Positions 63,093-64,000 of a stretch of DNA of 64,000 nucleotides are shown piece by piece; the stretch's first letter is position 1; the number at the start of each line of letters is the position of its first letter. This DNA is from Oleispirillum sp963678075 (GTDB taxonomy: Bacteria; Pseudomonadota; Alphaproteobacteria; Rhodospirillales; Rhodospirillaceae). The notes beneath the pieces are model-generated. The model saw nothing but the letters and a program-made list of their open reading frames with translations. It did no database searches and was not told the origin of the DNA. The position numbers and the translations under genes are program-made. The stretch covers positions 122,182 to 186,181 of the forward strand of contig CAXXPK010000001.1 of the NCBI GenBank assembly GCA_963678075.2. Direction: 5' to 3'.

Positions 63093-64000
63093 TTATACGA
63101 ATGATAGTTGCTCGCGGAGACTTTCGGCAACCTGCAAATCGACGGATACCAATTGCGAGACGCCGCGCTCGGCCATGGTGACCCCGAACAGGCGGTTCAT
63201 GCGGGCCATTGTCATGCGGTGATGGGTGATCACCAGGAAGCGAGTCAGGCTGTCTTCGGCCATGCGTGACAGCAGGCCGCAGAAGCGATCGACGTTGGCG
63301 TCGTCCAAGGGCGCATCCACTTCGTCAAGGATGCAAATCGGCGCCGGATTGCTGGAAAAAACCGCGAACAGAAGGGCGAGGGCGGTCAACGCCTGCTCGC
63401 CGCCCGACAACAGGGACAACAGCTGCAATCGCTTGCCCGGCGGGCTGGCCATGATCTCGATGCCCGCCGCTAGCGGGTCGGAGCCTTCCACGAGGCTTAA
63501 ATAGGCGCGCCCGCCGCCGAACAGAGTGGTAAAGATGTCCTGGAAGGCCAGGTTGACGGTTTCGAAGCTTTTTTGCAGGCGGGCTTGTCCCTCGCGGTTG
63601 AGTTCGGCGATGCCCTGGCGCAGCCGCGCGATCGCCGCCAGCAGGTCGGTGCTTTCGGTGGTCAGGCCGTCGATTTGCTTGCCGACGTCCTCGGCCTCGA
63701 TTTCGGCGCGCAGGTTGACGGGGCCCAGGCGTTCGCGTTCGGTGGCGCGGCGTTCGGCCCGTTCCTCAAGGTCCGCGGCCGACATTTCCTGGAAGCGTTC
63801 GGTTCCCGATGTGTCGATCTCGGCGATCGCGCAGCCCAGGAATTCACGGCAGCGGGTTTCGATTTCGCGGCAGGCTTGATCGCGACGGTCCAATAGGGCC
63901 TCGGCGCGGACCCGTTCCTCGCGGCCATCGGCGGCGGCGCGGTCGGCTTCCTTCAGTCGCGCATCGGCGGCGCGCAAGGCGGAGTCGCGGATCGCCAGGG
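63093..64000 (-). CDS. smc: Chromosome segregation protein SMC (partial, C-terminal third)
   Basis: The C-terminal part of a condensin SMC, open to the right edge. A coiled coil rich in Arg/Glu/Ala (RAEALLDRRDQACREIETRC) leads to the head half with GPVNLRAEIEAEDV, the ABC signature LLSLLSGGEQALTALALLF and Walker B ICILDEVDAPLDDANVDRF, then ITHHRMTMARMNRLFGVTM and the end ESLREQLSFV. Immediately upstream of the ATP synthase operon in direction of transcription, as in other Rhodospirillales. The visible frame is intact. Confidence 0.95.
   Translation of the reverse strand, partial: LAIRDSALRAADARLKEADRAAADGREERVRAEALLDRRDQACREIETRCREFLGCAIAEIDTSGTERFQEMSAADLEERAERRATERERLGPVNLRAEIEAEDVGKQIDGLTTESTDLLAAIARLRQGIAELNREGQARLQKSFETVNLAFQDIFTTLFGGGRAYLSLVEGSDPLAAGIEIMASPPGKRLQLLSLLSGGEQALTALALLFAVFSSNPAPICILDEVDAPLDDANVDRFCGLLSRMAEDSLTRFLVITHHRMTMARMNRLFGVTMAERGVSQLVSVDLQVAESLREQLSFV

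Overview
The window looks like a chromosomal segment of a GC-rich alphaproteobacterium of the Rhodospirillales (Rhodospirillum/Magnetospirillum-like). The clues are the split F0 operon atpI-atpB-atpE-atpF'-atpF next to smc, a c-subunit with R. rubrum-like sequence, the ychF-pth-rplY-prs block, an mtnP-mtnA-aldolase cluster of the kind known from R. rubrum, and GTCATGCCCGGG-type intergenic palindromes. Species cannot be named from sequence alone.

Layout. 0-9 kb: bioB (partial), DUF1285, Nudix, DUF6111 and cca, an SGNH-like protein, trmL, the methylthioadenosine shunt genes mtnP-mtnA-ald2, and a VOC protein. 8.8-13.2 kb: a secreted-type protein and a TonB receptor. 13.2-24.6 kb: mostly housekeeping (ychF, pth, rplY, prs, pgeF, midA, lgt, hldD, ubiK, proC). 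24.7-29 kb: a csaA/yciB deletion chimera, a FecCD/FepC-type ABC transporter, an IS5 element and a broken CcsA-like gene. 29-49 kb: an EnvZ/OmpR pair, marR, ilvE, pgsA, uvrC, folB, a FolM-like SDR, a biotin carboxyltransferase, a GNAT-nitrilase, dat, uvrB, aspC and a degraded EF-G paralogue. 49-60 kb: terC, a sensor fused to a 17-kDa antigen, flgL/flgK remnants, cobN, chlID, chlI, a BtuF-like binding protein and ParA. 60-64 kb: ATP synthase F0 and smc.

The dominant theme is gene erosion. About 17 accessory genes carry frameshifts, stop codons, internal deletions or deletion fusions. Roughly 20 kb of core genes in the same window (ychF, pth, rplY, prs, uvrB, uvrC, pgsA, lgt, cca, hldD, aspC, ilvE, atp genes, smc) reads without one interruption. 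That contrast is hard to explain by random sequencing error and suggests relaxed selection on accessory functions: metal/tetrapyrrole uptake, flagellar hook proteins, a sensor and methylthioadenosine salvage. The premature stops whose ancestral codon can be inferred all fit a single G:C to A:T transition.

The most interesting functional unit is a dispersed metal or tetrapyrrole acquisition system: TonB receptor, secreted partner, ABC permease and ATPase with an extra C-terminal domain, CcsA-like membrane protein, and CobN/ChlID/ChlI with a BtuF-like protein. Three of its upstream regions share the near-palindrome TATAACGTTA, which I saw nowhere else in the window, so it probably marks one regulon. 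Most of its members are now damaged.
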